Below are positions 49,795 through 60,900 of a stretch of DNA of 64,000 nucleotides, in pieces. Origin of the DNA: Syngnathus acus (taxonomy: Eukaryota; Chordata; Actinopteri; Syngnathiformes; Syngnathidae); contig NC_051108.1 in the NCBI RefSeq assembly GCF_901709675.1, positions 7,176,631 to 7,240,630 of the forward strand. Reading direction: 5' to 3'. The first letter of the stretch is position 1. Each line of letters starts with the position of its first letter. The notes beneath the pieces are model-generated. The model was not told the DNA's origin. It searched no databases and was given only the letters and a program-made list of their open reading frames with translations. The translations under genes were made by a program, and so were the position numbers.

Positions 49795-51900
49795 ATTTAT
49801 GTTTGAAAAAAGTACAACGTTATTGTGACATTTTTAATCAGGCAACTTCTAAGCCTGTGGTGAGGACTGTGAGGAAGTGGACAGTGGAGTCAAGGCAGGA
49901 CCTCCAAGCCTGCTTTGACTGCACCGATTGGGGAGTTTTTGAAGCAACAACTTCAGACCTGCATGAACTCACCGACACTGTCACATCATACATCAGTTTT
50001 TGTGAGGATCTGTGTGTGCAGACTAAGACCTTCTGCACGTACAACAACGACAAACCTTGGTTTACACCGAACCTCAGGAGGCTGCGCAAAGTCAAGGAGG
50101 AGGCCTACAGGAGCGGCAACTGGGACCTGTTCAAGCAGACCAAAAACACACTGAACCGAGAGGTCAGGAAAGCCAGGAGGTGTTACGGGAAGAGCCTGGA
50201 GAGACACCTCTCTGCCAATCCTGATCCCTCAACAGTGTGGAAAGGTCTGCAGAGCATCACGGGCTTCAAGAAACAAACCCCCCGTCCTGTGGAGAGCTCA
50301 AAGCTTGCTAACCAGCTAAACAGGTTCTACTGCAGGTTTGACCGGTCCTCCCACACAACGGGACCTCCTGCAGCACAATCTACATACTCACCTCCCCACA
50401 CAACTGCTCTGTCCACACCTCCATCACCGTTGTCACCCACTCTCTCTTGCAGAGGCCGCGCCTGCACTCCAGACCCGCGAGGAGGAAGTGCGCCAGATGT
50501 TCCGGAGACAAAAGATCAGGAAGGCACCGGGCCCAGACGGCGTGTCACCTTCCTGCTTGAAAGTCTGTGCTGAGCAGCTGGCACCCACCTTTGCACGGAT
50601 CTTCAACCGTTCCCTGGAGCTGTGTGAGGTGCCCTCGTGCTTCAAGACCTCCACCATCGTTCCAGTGGCCAAGAAGCCCGCCATCACAGGTTTGAATGAC
50701 TATAGACCTGTCGCACTGACATCTGTGGTCATGAAATCTTTCGAGAGGTTAGTGCTGAACCACCTGAAGTATGTCAAGGGCCCCCTGCTTGACCCCCTCC
50801 AGTTTGCCTACCGGGCAAACAGGTCGGTGGATGATGCGGTCAACATGGGACTGCACTACATCCTGCACCACCTGGACACCCCAGGAACGTACGCCAGGAT
50901 CCTGTTTGTGGACTTCAGCTCAGCGTTCAACACCATCGCTCCTGACATCCTCCAACAGAAGCTCATCCAGCTTGCGGTGCCTGCCTCCACCTGTCAGTGG
51001 ATCACCAGCTTCCTGACCAACAGGAGACAGCGTGTGAGGCTGGGGAGCATCACATCTGACACCCGGACCACCAATACTGGAGCCCCTCAGGGGTGCGTCC
51101 TCTCCCCACTGCTCTTCTCTCTCTCCACCAATGATTTCTCCTCAGGTGACTCTCCTGTGAAGCTCCTGAAGTATGCAGACGACACCACTCTCATCGGACT
51201 GATCCAGGACGGTGATGAAACTGCGTACAGACAGGAGGTGGAGCGGCTGGTCCACTGGTGCAGCCAAAACCACCTGGAGCTAAACTCTCTCAAGACCGCG
51301 GAGATGACAGTGGACTTCAGGCGAGACCCTTCACCACTTTCACCCCTCACTATCCGCAGTAATACTATTCTCTCCACAGACACCTTCAAGTTCCTGGGAA
51401 CCACAATCTCTCGGGACCTGAAATGGACCGGCCACATAGACTCTGTCCGGAAGAAGGCCCAGCAGAGGCTGTACTTCCTGAGACAGCTCAAGAAGCTCAA
51501 CCTGCCGCAGGAGCTGCTGAAGACCTTCTACACTGCCATGATCCAGTCTGTCCTCTGCACCTCCATCACTGTCTGGTTTGGATCGGCCTCCAAACAAGAC
51601 AAGCACAGACTGCAACGGACAATCAGGACTGCAGAAAAGATAATTGGAATCAACCTCCCATCTATCCAAGACTTGTACCTGTCCAGGACCAGGAAACGTG
51701 CAAGTAACATCTCTACAGACCCTTCTCACCCAGGTTGCAGTCTGTTTGAACTACTCCCCTCCGGACGGCGTGAAAGAGCTCTGTACGCCAAAACCAGCAG
51801 ACACAGAGACAGCTTCTTCCCCCAGGCTGTTGCTCTGATGAGCTCACACCACTCTTAGAGTCTCAGAGTCATTGCTGTGCAATAACATCCTGTCTCCACA
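49795..51900 (+). mobile_element. CR1/L2/Rex-type LINE, 5'-truncated, frameshifted
   Basis: It begins in the region between the endonuclease and the reverse transcriptase, starting directly beside the previous element. Two frames (49803-50573 and 50338-51858) together cover the reverse transcriptase, with a frameshift near 50450. Its 3' UTR is shared with the copies at 27060 and 44240, though here it is cut at about 51900. Confidence 0.85.
50338..51858 (+). pseudogene. LINE reverse transcriptase, C-terminal frame
   Basis: RKAPGPDGVSPSCLK, LNDYRPVALTSVVMKSFERL, ILFVDFSSAFNTI, GAPQGCVLSPLLF and the catalytic KYADDTTLIG occur in order, ending with [14 protein letters not shown]. The first residues of the track before about 50450 are out of frame with the true protein. 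The endonuclease is absent, so the copy cannot move. Confidence 0.85.
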
Positions 51901-51914
51901 CCTTTTTTGAATTG

Positions 51915-52440
51915 TCTACACCAGCCATGTCCAAAGTCCGGCCCGCGGGCCAAATCCGGCCCCCAATCAGATTTCATACGGCCCGCAGCTTCGGTCTTAT
52001 GTATTATTTATGGACCGCCTGCACTGTCAAACTGAATATAATAAAAAAAAAATGAAACTTGAACCTGTAATTCCTCCTATTACCAAAGGGTGGCAGCACC
52101 ACCCCTCGCCGCTCATTTCTGCCATGGCGACTGCAAAGAAAACGAGGACAGTTGACATTGAGGGCCGTTGCTTTCAAGAGAAATGAGAATTACAATACTT
52201 CTTCGCTGAAAATCAAGGCAATTGTGTTTGTCTAATTTCTAAAGAGACGGTTGCCTTGTTTAAGGATTTCAACCTAAAGAGACACTAGTAGGCTAAACAT
52301 GCTGACACATACGACAAGCTAACAGGGAGTAACCTCGCTGATGAAGTGAAGCAGCTCCAAGCTGAAATGGCATCACAACAGCGATTCTTCACGCGGGGCT
52401 GTGAGTCAAAATTAAATAAAAATTAAATATTACTTAATAT
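51915..52440 (+). pseudogene. hAT transposase N-terminus (BED-type) with its element end
   Basis: The left side has CAGCCATGTCCAAAGTCCGG and GCCCGCGGGCC, a common fish hAT terminus. From 52124 one frame reads MATAKKTRTVDIEGRCF, then after a stop LQYFFAENQGNCVCL, SKETVALFKDFNLKRH, and after two more stops YDKLTGSNLADEVKQL and QQRFFTRG. This is the pattern of SCAND3/GTF2IRD2-like domesticated and free hAT proteins. Three in-frame stops make it a pseudogene. Confidence 0.75.
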
Positions 52441-53189
52441 TAAATATTACGAAGTGGCCATGTTAATACTGTTATAAACCTGTAGACATGACACAAACTA
52501 TTAGTATGTACCAACCAAATGCCTCGGACCAAAGCTGGACCAAGGACACCCAACCTGATGAAGTCATATTTCGATTGCAATTTTTTTTTTATCAACAATA
52601 GACAGCAAGTAATCAGAAAGTTTACTCTGTTTAGATTCAGTCACATTAATTCCATATTTGTTTCTGCAGCAAAGTCCAACCAGAAAGTCTAATTGTTTTA
52701 ACTGCCAGCTGTAAACACGATTTGTTAACCCAAAAAGCCAAGCTGGTCATAGTATTAAAAAAAATATCACTTCATGGTTCATGATTTGATTGTAAACAAC
52801 AGTAGAGTCATACATTTTCATGAGCTCATAGGTCAAGAAAAGAATAAAAAGCTGGTACAATACTTGATTGCACTGCAACTCAGTGCTACAGATTCATTGA
52901 TAACATTGCAAACACTGCCAACGATTATTGTAATTGATTTATCTGCTGGTTATTTTGTTGATGAATCATTTAAAAAAAAATCATGTTTTAATTTATTTGA
53001 ACAATAAGTATGTCAACGATTAAAGGATTTTACAAAATAATATAATCATTGAATAGGTGTCAATGTGTTTTATAACTGCATTTTTAAGTTTTCGTCAGCA
53101 GTTTCAGTATCAGGGTAAACAGGCTGGCATCGAGACAACACAAGTTCGAGTGTTAGCTAACAATGGCAAAGATCCTAAGAGTTGTTGTT
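52441..53189. other. AT-rich spacer, presumably pgm3 3' flank
   Basis: I saw no coding frame or clear repeat. The pgm3 3' UTR should start at 53189 and run leftward. A minus-strand AATAAA occurs near 52989. Confidence 0.4.
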
Positions 53190-56100
53190 CTAGTGCAAAG
53201 GTTTTGGTTCATCTCCCACCCCGCCAGCGAGACGAAACACAGCAAGGCTCACTTCATGTGCCAACGAGTCAGCGCTCTCCTAAAAAAAAAGCAAACACAC
53301 ACAAAGGGTGTAAGCAGCAGCATCTAATGCTCAGAAGTTAAGTTGTCCTCACCTGAGTGCCCGCCTCAGCGTAAACCCTGACCACGTCCTCGGTGCCGGA
53401 CGGCCTCACGAAAGCGCGAGCTTGTCGATACTTTGCCACGGAGGCGTCGATGGCGTCCTGCAGGCCTGCTGGGCTCACCGCACGTCTTTCGGCGTCTGTT
53501 GTGTCGATCACCCGCCGGTCCGCTACCTGCCACACGCGCACACACAGGTTCGCAATGACAAGCAGATGGAGGAAAAAGCACCAAGCGTGCATGTTTGCCT
53601 TGCCTTGACTTTAAGCTGCCTGTTGGGTAGGTCGGTGTAGATGGTGTCCCACTGCTGCACCGTCATTCCCTTCAAGGCCAATATGGCCTCGATCAGCAGC
53701 ATGTCAGAAATGGCATCGCCTACTGTCTGTGGGAGGAACAGCACACAGCAGTCATGACAAAATGATTACGGTGGACTTAGTACCTGGTTAGTGACGTTGA
53801 TGGTGTGCTGCAAAAGAATGGCCGCTCTCTTCCTCGTGTCATTTGTGCTGACGTCCTCAGCCAATTGCTTGATCTTCTCCTCGGCTGCACGGCTAAACAA
53901 CACCTGGACAGAGGCAACTTGTTTATAACGTGGCAGTGAGACTCCACTTTTACATTGACCTGGGAGACTGTTTTCATATCTCATTAAATGCTACTGTTTT
54001 GGTTAGCAAGCGGGCAGGGGGAGATCACGCTAGAATTTAACACTTACCGTCCCGTGGCCGTTAGCTTCAAAGTAAACGCTGGTGTCAAATTCTTGCGCTG
54101 CATGATGGAGGTGCTTCACTCCCGTCTTTGTGCACTTCACAATCACCTGAACCAAAGCAAAAACATTTGTTAGCGTGTCCTTTGCGTGAACGTAACAATG
54201 TGCGTGCTCACTTTCATGGTGTCCTCCAAGTAGAACGTAGAGCTGCCGTTAGCATACGCCGTTTGCACCACCGCTATCTTCAAATTTAGGCCGGCCTATG
54301 TGAAACATACATTTTTATTATTTATTATTTTATTTTATTTAAAAAAAACACAGAACATTCTGAAGGACACTTCCCACCCTGGCCACTCCCTTTTCGAACT
54401 GTTGCCATCAGGCAGACGCTATAGATCAATTAGGTCAAGGACTAGCAGATTCGCCAACAGTTTTTACCCTATGGCGGTAGTCACATTGAATGCCGCTAAA
54501 CGTAAATGAATATGTCTGTGTATGTTCTTCTGTGGGTTTTAGCTTGTATTTTTTATCTTTTTTATTCTATTTATTTATTTTTTTATCTCAGGCGCTGATC
54601 GGTTGGCACTTTTTCAATTTCGTTGTAATGTGTGACAATGACAATAAAGATCTATTCTATTCTATTCTTTATCAGCAGTGGTCCACTAGCTGCAAAAAAG
54701 AAAAAAAAAAATCAAACACAGGTTGCCTTCCATACCTGCATGAGCAGTTCTTTGAGGAACGTGCTAATGAGCGTCGCTATCTTGTCTCCGTCCAGCAAGT
54801 GGAAGCGGTCGTCGGAGTCGGTGTAGTAGTAAACGATGCGGTCGGCGTCTCCGTCAAATGAACAGCAGCGCTCGCCACGCTGGACCTTGATGCCTACCAC
54901 GGAAACAGAGAGGAAAACTTCTAATAAACATTATAAAACATTACATAAAAACACTGTATTCAAATGAATATACAGATAATAATGTCTTTGACACATTCCT
55001 TGCCAATCACAATTGCACCAAATTCAACAGTCGACGCATCCCACCTGTGGGCGGCTTTTGCTGCACTTTGACAAAGTCGGCCCCGCACTGATGGTTGAGC
55101 TTTCCGTGCCCTTCGTTGAAGAGGGAAATCTGCAGCTCTCTCTTGAGGTGATGCTCCATCTCGCGCAGTTTCAGTGCGCCGATGCCATTGGCGCCGTCCA
55201 CCGTCAGGTGCTTCTGGTCATCCGTGCGGTTGGGTGTCTACACAAAAGACACTGCTGATGACCTTTTATTTTATCTACCTGCCTATTTGTAATTGCTACT
55301 CCATTTATTTTTTATTTAAACAGCTACCTGCGCACAGACTACAAAGTAAGTAACTTACATTTTTGGTGAGCTCGATAAATGCCCGGCAGAGTTTAATGTA
55401 GTATCCTTCCACCGTGGCTTCGCCGTAGCGCCCCTGCGTGTTGTGACAGCAAACCATGTAGTGGAGCTGTGGCGTGGTTACCAAGCCGTAGTCTTATTGG
55501 ACAGACGGATGCAAGCAGTTTAAGATTTCACAGCCAAGATATGAACTCCTATACGGCTTTGTGATGCTAACCTTTGCTGCACCCTCCCAATGAGGACACG
55601 CCGTCCAGTACCGCTTGAGACAGGCTAAGACTGCTGCTCCTGTGAATTTTTTTTTTGTCAACCAACATATAAATCAACAAACACTGAAGCAAATCAATAT
55701 AAATATTCATAGGCAAATATACTATGTCCTCTGTTAAAACATGTCCAATCTACCAAATTGACCCGTGTTATCAGGCATTCCACTGCACCTGGTGTCTTTG
55801 CCCACAAACACCAAGGCTTTCTGGCTCTTATCGATGTCTTCCTTTTCCACAATGTCCTCAAGCACCGCAAGCAACTGCTGCTGCTCCGCGTTGGCCAGCC
55901 GGGTGGCGTAGTCCTCCCAACCAGTCGTCACCATCTCGCCCATGGGGTCAATCAGCTTCACTCCATTGTCTTCCTGCGGGACTAATAGGAAGTTAGGACA
56001 GAGGAAGGTGTCACGTTTAAACTGCGGTGAGGAGCACCTCGGGGTTGTGGGAGGCAGTGACCATGACCCCGATAGCGGCTTTGGTCTGTTTGGATCGCAG

Positions 56101-56244
56101 CGTGGCCAGCAGACCCATGCGGAACATGATGTGATCAAGACGGCCAGCGTTGGTCCTGAAACCAGCAGTGCCATACTGCAAGATCAAGCCTGGGGGTTTG
56201 GGGTGCACCTCAGACAGTTTGGACACTTCCTCCAAGTGGGCCAT
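53190..56244 (-). CDS. pgm3: Phosphoacetylglucosamine mutase, 12 coding exons
   Basis: The cytosolic enzyme interconverts GlcNAc-6-P and GlcNAc-1-P in UDP-GlcNAc synthesis. The minus-strand coding exons are 56244-56038, 55973-55789, 55639-55572, 55492-55359, 55237-55045, 54893-54736, 54295-54212, 54146-54048, 53903-53784, 53726-53604, 53526-53353 and 53279-53190. They join in phase to 544 aa (human 542). The catalytic phosphoserine is Ser65 in [10 protein letters not shown]. The metal loop is FDGDADRIV in the 54893-54736 exon, the sugar loop is EANGHGT, and the phosphate-binding loop is [18 protein letters not shown]. One intron (donor at 53603) is GC-AG; the others are GT-AG. A LINE 3' tail sits in the intron around 54.36-54.67 kb. 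The N-terminal dozen residues differ from human, but the ATG follows a good acceptor at 56247. Confidence 0.97.
54355..54670 (+). mobile_element. LINE 3' fragment in a pgm3 intron
   Basis: The frame gives [20 protein letters not shown] and [15 protein letters not shown], the last residues of a CR1/L2/Rex-type ORF2. A 3' UTR follows and ends AATAAAGATCTATTC with TATTC units. It is antisense to pgm3 and lies between its exons at 54295 and 54736. Confidence 0.85.
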
Positions 56245-56623
56245 CGCTGAAACAAACATCACAAAGACATCAGTCAGCCAGATGTGAGATTAATTTGACT
56301 AAAATGATTGGAAGCGTAACTAAAGTACTTCTGGAATGGCAAATGATAAATGAGTCATTTGTAGATTAGTGTAAAAACTGTAAAGACTGTTTGTATTAAT
56401 AAAAGTATAACGGCGTTAGGGTTAAAATATACTTTAATGTCGACACTGACAGAACTAAAAAAAAAAACAATACAGGAAAGGCAAAGTTCAAATTCCATGA
56501 ATTCGCCCAACTGAGATTCTCGACCTTAATTCATTCAGACAACCAAAACACCGGATTGATGCTAACAAAACGGTCGAGTCTGCAAACATGCAAATTCGCT
56601 GCACTGAATTGGATAAGACTTAC

Positions 56624-56740
56624 TGTTTGTTGTTTGCAATATTATTTGCAACGAGGACCGGATTTGTGAATCTTTCGGCTACGTGGCTCAACTTCCGTGT
56701 ACGTCAGGACGCTGGGCGTGCCATAAATTTTCATACATTC
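56624..56740 (-). promoter_or_regulatory. Putative non-coding first exon and promoter of pgm3
   Basis: On the minus strand a perfect donor GTAAGTC occurs at 56623-56617, followed by 370 bases to the acceptor before the coding exon. The sequence just upstream has a CRE-like TGACGTAC and an ETS-like ACGGAAGT, which suits a housekeeping promoter. Human PGM3 also has an upstream non-coding exon. The start site is not defined. Confidence 0.4.
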
Positions 56741-57669
56741 AATGCTCAATAGCGCTATCTGCTGGTCAATTGTAGAGATAAATGACAACCATACTGTTGG
56801 ACTTTTCCTTACTCGTTCAAGACAACAAACGATATAATCGAGGTGTATTTTAATTATGGTGTCTATTTTAAAACGAAAAAATCAATGAACCAGTCGTATT
56901 TGTGGACACTTCTCGTGCATCGTGCAAACCTATGTGCTAGCAACTTCATTTTCGGACCAGTATGTTGACAATATCTCTGATGTTAGGTTCGATTCAGTCG
57001 TGCTGAACCCACGTGATGGTGATTTATTGATCCTTTGTGAGGAAAAATTGCTGCAGATAATAAATGGCCGGATGGATAAGCCTGTTGGCTTGTCACTCGT
57101 GTGTCCTCCCCTTTAAGAGACAGGCTGGTCCGTGTGTCAACAACCCATGTCCAAGTACCCTCTGGCGGGTGGGCCATACTGAGAGAATAAATAAATGAGC
57201 GTAAGGGAAGGTGCATAGGGATTTCCGTCGTGGCTTCTTTGCTCCTCCTCCGCCTCCATTTTTTTTTTTGCGCATTCGATGCCGCAGAAAAGCGCCGCAC
57301 ATTTTGGACGATTGGAAGGAATAATCCGAAGCGGATAACGCACTTATGGAGCGTTGATTTCAATCCAAAAAGGAAAGATTGCGCGTGTTGTTTGGAACGA
57401 TTGCAAGGCTAGGGAAGAGCGGCTTGTTACGTAACCAAGAGACTCCTGAGCTGTCCACGGTGCTGAAAAGCGTACATCGCGTATATTCAAGCCGGCAAAA
57501 GCTCTTTTTATCCCTTAAAAAGCTCCGTTCGATGACCCATCAATCATCTTGGGGCTGTTTTTCCATCTATACAGGGAGAAGGTCACAGGCTCGTTTGCTG
57601 TACAGCTAGATCGATTTTTTTATTTTTATTTTTTATTTTTTATTAAGCATTCCAGATAAGGGGGTCCAA
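56741..57669. promoter_or_regulatory. Shared upstream region of pgm3 and snap91 (head-to-head)
   Basis: Less than 1 kb separates the likely pgm3 first exon from the snap91 start codon. The right half should be the snap91 5' UTR and promoter. No coding frame was recognised in it. No obvious TATA box was identified for snap91. Confidence 0.4.
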
Positions 57670-57834
57670 ATGTCGGGTCAGACGCTCACGGACCGCATCG
57701 CTGCGGCCCAGTACCAGCTGACGGGTTCGGACATGGCCAGGGCCGTGTGTAAGGCTACAACGCACGAAGTGATGGCGCCCAAGAAGAAGCACCTGGAGTG
57801 TGAGTATTGCGTGCCCCGTTTAGTCAGGCAGTCA

Positions 57835-57871
<37 letters not shown>

Positions 57872-57904
57872 TCAGTCAGTCAGGCAGGCAGTCAGGCAGT
57901 CAGT

Positions 57905-57948
<44 letters not shown>

Positions 57949-60900
57949 CCCTTTTGCTGCATGCGGGCGTGCGCACGCAAATGTGGCGAAGAACCAGTAA
58001 GGATGATTTAGCAGGCACAATGGCTAAGGCTCAGGGCAGCACAACTACATAAACACACATCATGTCCTTGTCGTCATGGAGACAAATAAAAAGTCAGCAT
58101 TGCATGCAGGCGGGCATGTTAGCAATTAGCTTGTAGCATCTGCACTAGTTGACTGATTTACGGGTTTAATTTGATGCGAGGCCAAGATTGTAGCTCAATT
58201 TAAGACTGTAAAGAACCAATCTGTATTTATTACGTGTATTTTCTCTGCGTACTGTTGTGCTGTATGTAAGTAAACAAACTATTTCCATAATAATAATAGT
58301 AATTTTCACAAAAAAACTGCTTTGTCACGGAAAGCCCACGAGAACATCTCAAGTTTGTTAAGGGTACTTTTAATGTCAGTTTGAATTTTTTTAGATTTGT
58401 TCTTTCTTACCCTACCCCTTAAGATTTTTTTTTATTAGTCAGGTTGTTATGGATCACACCAGTGTTGGAAAAAGTTTTGATGAAAATTGCCCCCCAATTT
58501 TGGCCTGGCAGGACAGACATGATGTGTGTGCGTGGAGTTTTTTTGCTCTGATCTTTACTGCCACTTGTGCTCTCGCGTCTTCCATTGTGATCCGCTCCCC
58601 TTGTGAATAATTCACTCATCGGCCAATGCTGCCCTGCATTATTTACACTGCAAAAGGCGACAATGTTGGATTGCTTTTCTTGCCACATCTTCAAACTGAA
58701 CCTAAAAATCGCCAGGCTCAGCACCATCACTACACAATTTCCGTTTGTCTTGCACTGACCGGCGTGATGCTATCTTGCTAATAAGAACTCTGTAGGATCA
58801 CTTGTTGCCATGACGACACACGCATTCAGATGTACATTGTTAAGAGAACCCGGAGAGCGAATATAGAGACGTGTTCCTAAATAGTCTCTATGTTTAAAGA
58901 TAATGGAGGAACACGTGCAAAGACAGAACAATGTCGAACGGAATTGTGGAGCAGTAGCGTTGATCTGTTTTTCACCGTTATGTATTATTATTTTTTGGGC
59001 TGTGGCTAGAACAGCGCCGTGGTGACGCGCTTGAGTCACTCCCAAGTCTTATTTTGGGGACTCATCTCTTGTACGATTGGCTTCTCAATGGAGCGTGCCG
59101 GTCTACCCATTGAAGCGGCCTGCCCAACAGGGAGCTCGCAGATCATTCTTAGAAGCGGCGGATTATCGTAAGAGTCTTTCTATAGCTCAAGTCAATCTTC
59201 ATTAGCAAGTTTATTATCCGTGTTTGTTTACTACAAGTGACAATTTGGTAAAACGTTTAAGGTGACCGGCGGCGTATGAGCGAGTGTTGAAGGAACACTT
59301 GTTATGAGATTACCGTATTTTCCGCCCTAAAAGGCGCACCGGGTTATAAGGCGCACCTTCAATGAACGGCCCATTTTAAAACTTTGTCCATATATAAGGC
59401 ACACCGGATTATAAGGCGCATAAAATAGAAGCTATACTGCATCAAACTGAGGTTGACTAGGGTTGCGGTATGCATCCACTAGCCAATAACCAACGAGCCC
59501 TCTGTAAACAATCGCGTTTCTCAAACGATCTCCTATAAAATGATCAGAACTGACTAAAGTTCGATCTAACGCATTGGTACTACTTACCTATGTTTCCCTT
59601 CCATATCGATCCGTAGATTTACTCGAAACATTAACAGAGCAGCCTATTTTGACATGAAATAGCCTGGTACGTATAGCAGCTATCGCAATAGCATTAGCCA
59701 TCCGCAAAGTCTCACGAGCCTCAGCTCGCAATCTCCCATGAGCCTCAGCAAAGTGTAAACAATCGCGTTTCTCAAACGATCTCCTATAAAATGATCGGAA
59801 CTGACTAAAGTTTGATCTAACGCATTGGTACTACTTACCTATGTTTCCCTTCCATATCGATCCGTAGATTTACTCGAAACATTAACAGAGCAGCCTATTT
59901 TGACATGAAATAGCCTGGTACGTATAGCAGCTATCGCAATAGCATTAGCCATCCGCAAAGTCTCACGAGCCTCAGCTCGCAATCTCCCATGAGCCTCAGC
60001 AAAGTGTAAACAATCGCGTTTCTCAAACGATCTCCTATAAAATGATCGGAACTGACTAAAGTTCGATCTAACGCATTGGTACTACTTACCTATGTTTCCC
60101 TTCCATATCGATCCGTAGATTTACTCGAAACATTAACAGAGCAGCCTATTTTGACATGAAATAGCCTGGTACGTATAGCAGCTATCGCAATAGCATTAGC
60201 CATCCGCAAAGTCTCACGAGCCTCAGCTCGCAATCTCCCATGAGCCTCAGCGAAGTGTAAACAATCGCGTTTCTCAAACGATCTCCTATAAAATGATCGG
60301 AACTGACTAAAGTTCGATCTAACGCATTGGTACTACTTACCTATGTTTCCCTTCCATATCGATCCGTAGATTTACTCGAAACATTAACAGAGCAGCCTAT
60401 TTTGACATGAAATAGCCTGGTACGTATAGCAGCTATCGCAATAGCATTAGCCATCCGCAAAGTCTCACGAGCCTCAGCTCGCAATCTCCCATGAGCCTCA
60501 GCAAAGTGTAAACAATCGCGTTTCTCAAACGATCTCCTATAAAATGATCGGAACTGACTAAAGTTCGATCTGACGCATTGGTACTACTTACCTATGTTTC
60601 CCTTCCATATCGATCCGTAGATTTACTCGAAACATTAACAGAGCAGCCTATTTTGACATGAAATAGCCTCGCGGGTACAACAGCTATTCGGTGACGCCCC
60701 CTGACTACAGTTGCCGTAATGCTGGGAAGCGATGCGACCTTGTAATTTACTAGTCGTACTAAAACGTACTGAAACATTTTGTCAGAGCACTGTGTACAAC
60801 CAGTATGGATCAACAAATTCATCAGTTGATCCATATATAAGGCGCACTGGCCTATAAGGCGCACTGTCGGCTTTTGAGAAAATTTTAGGTTTTTAGGTGC

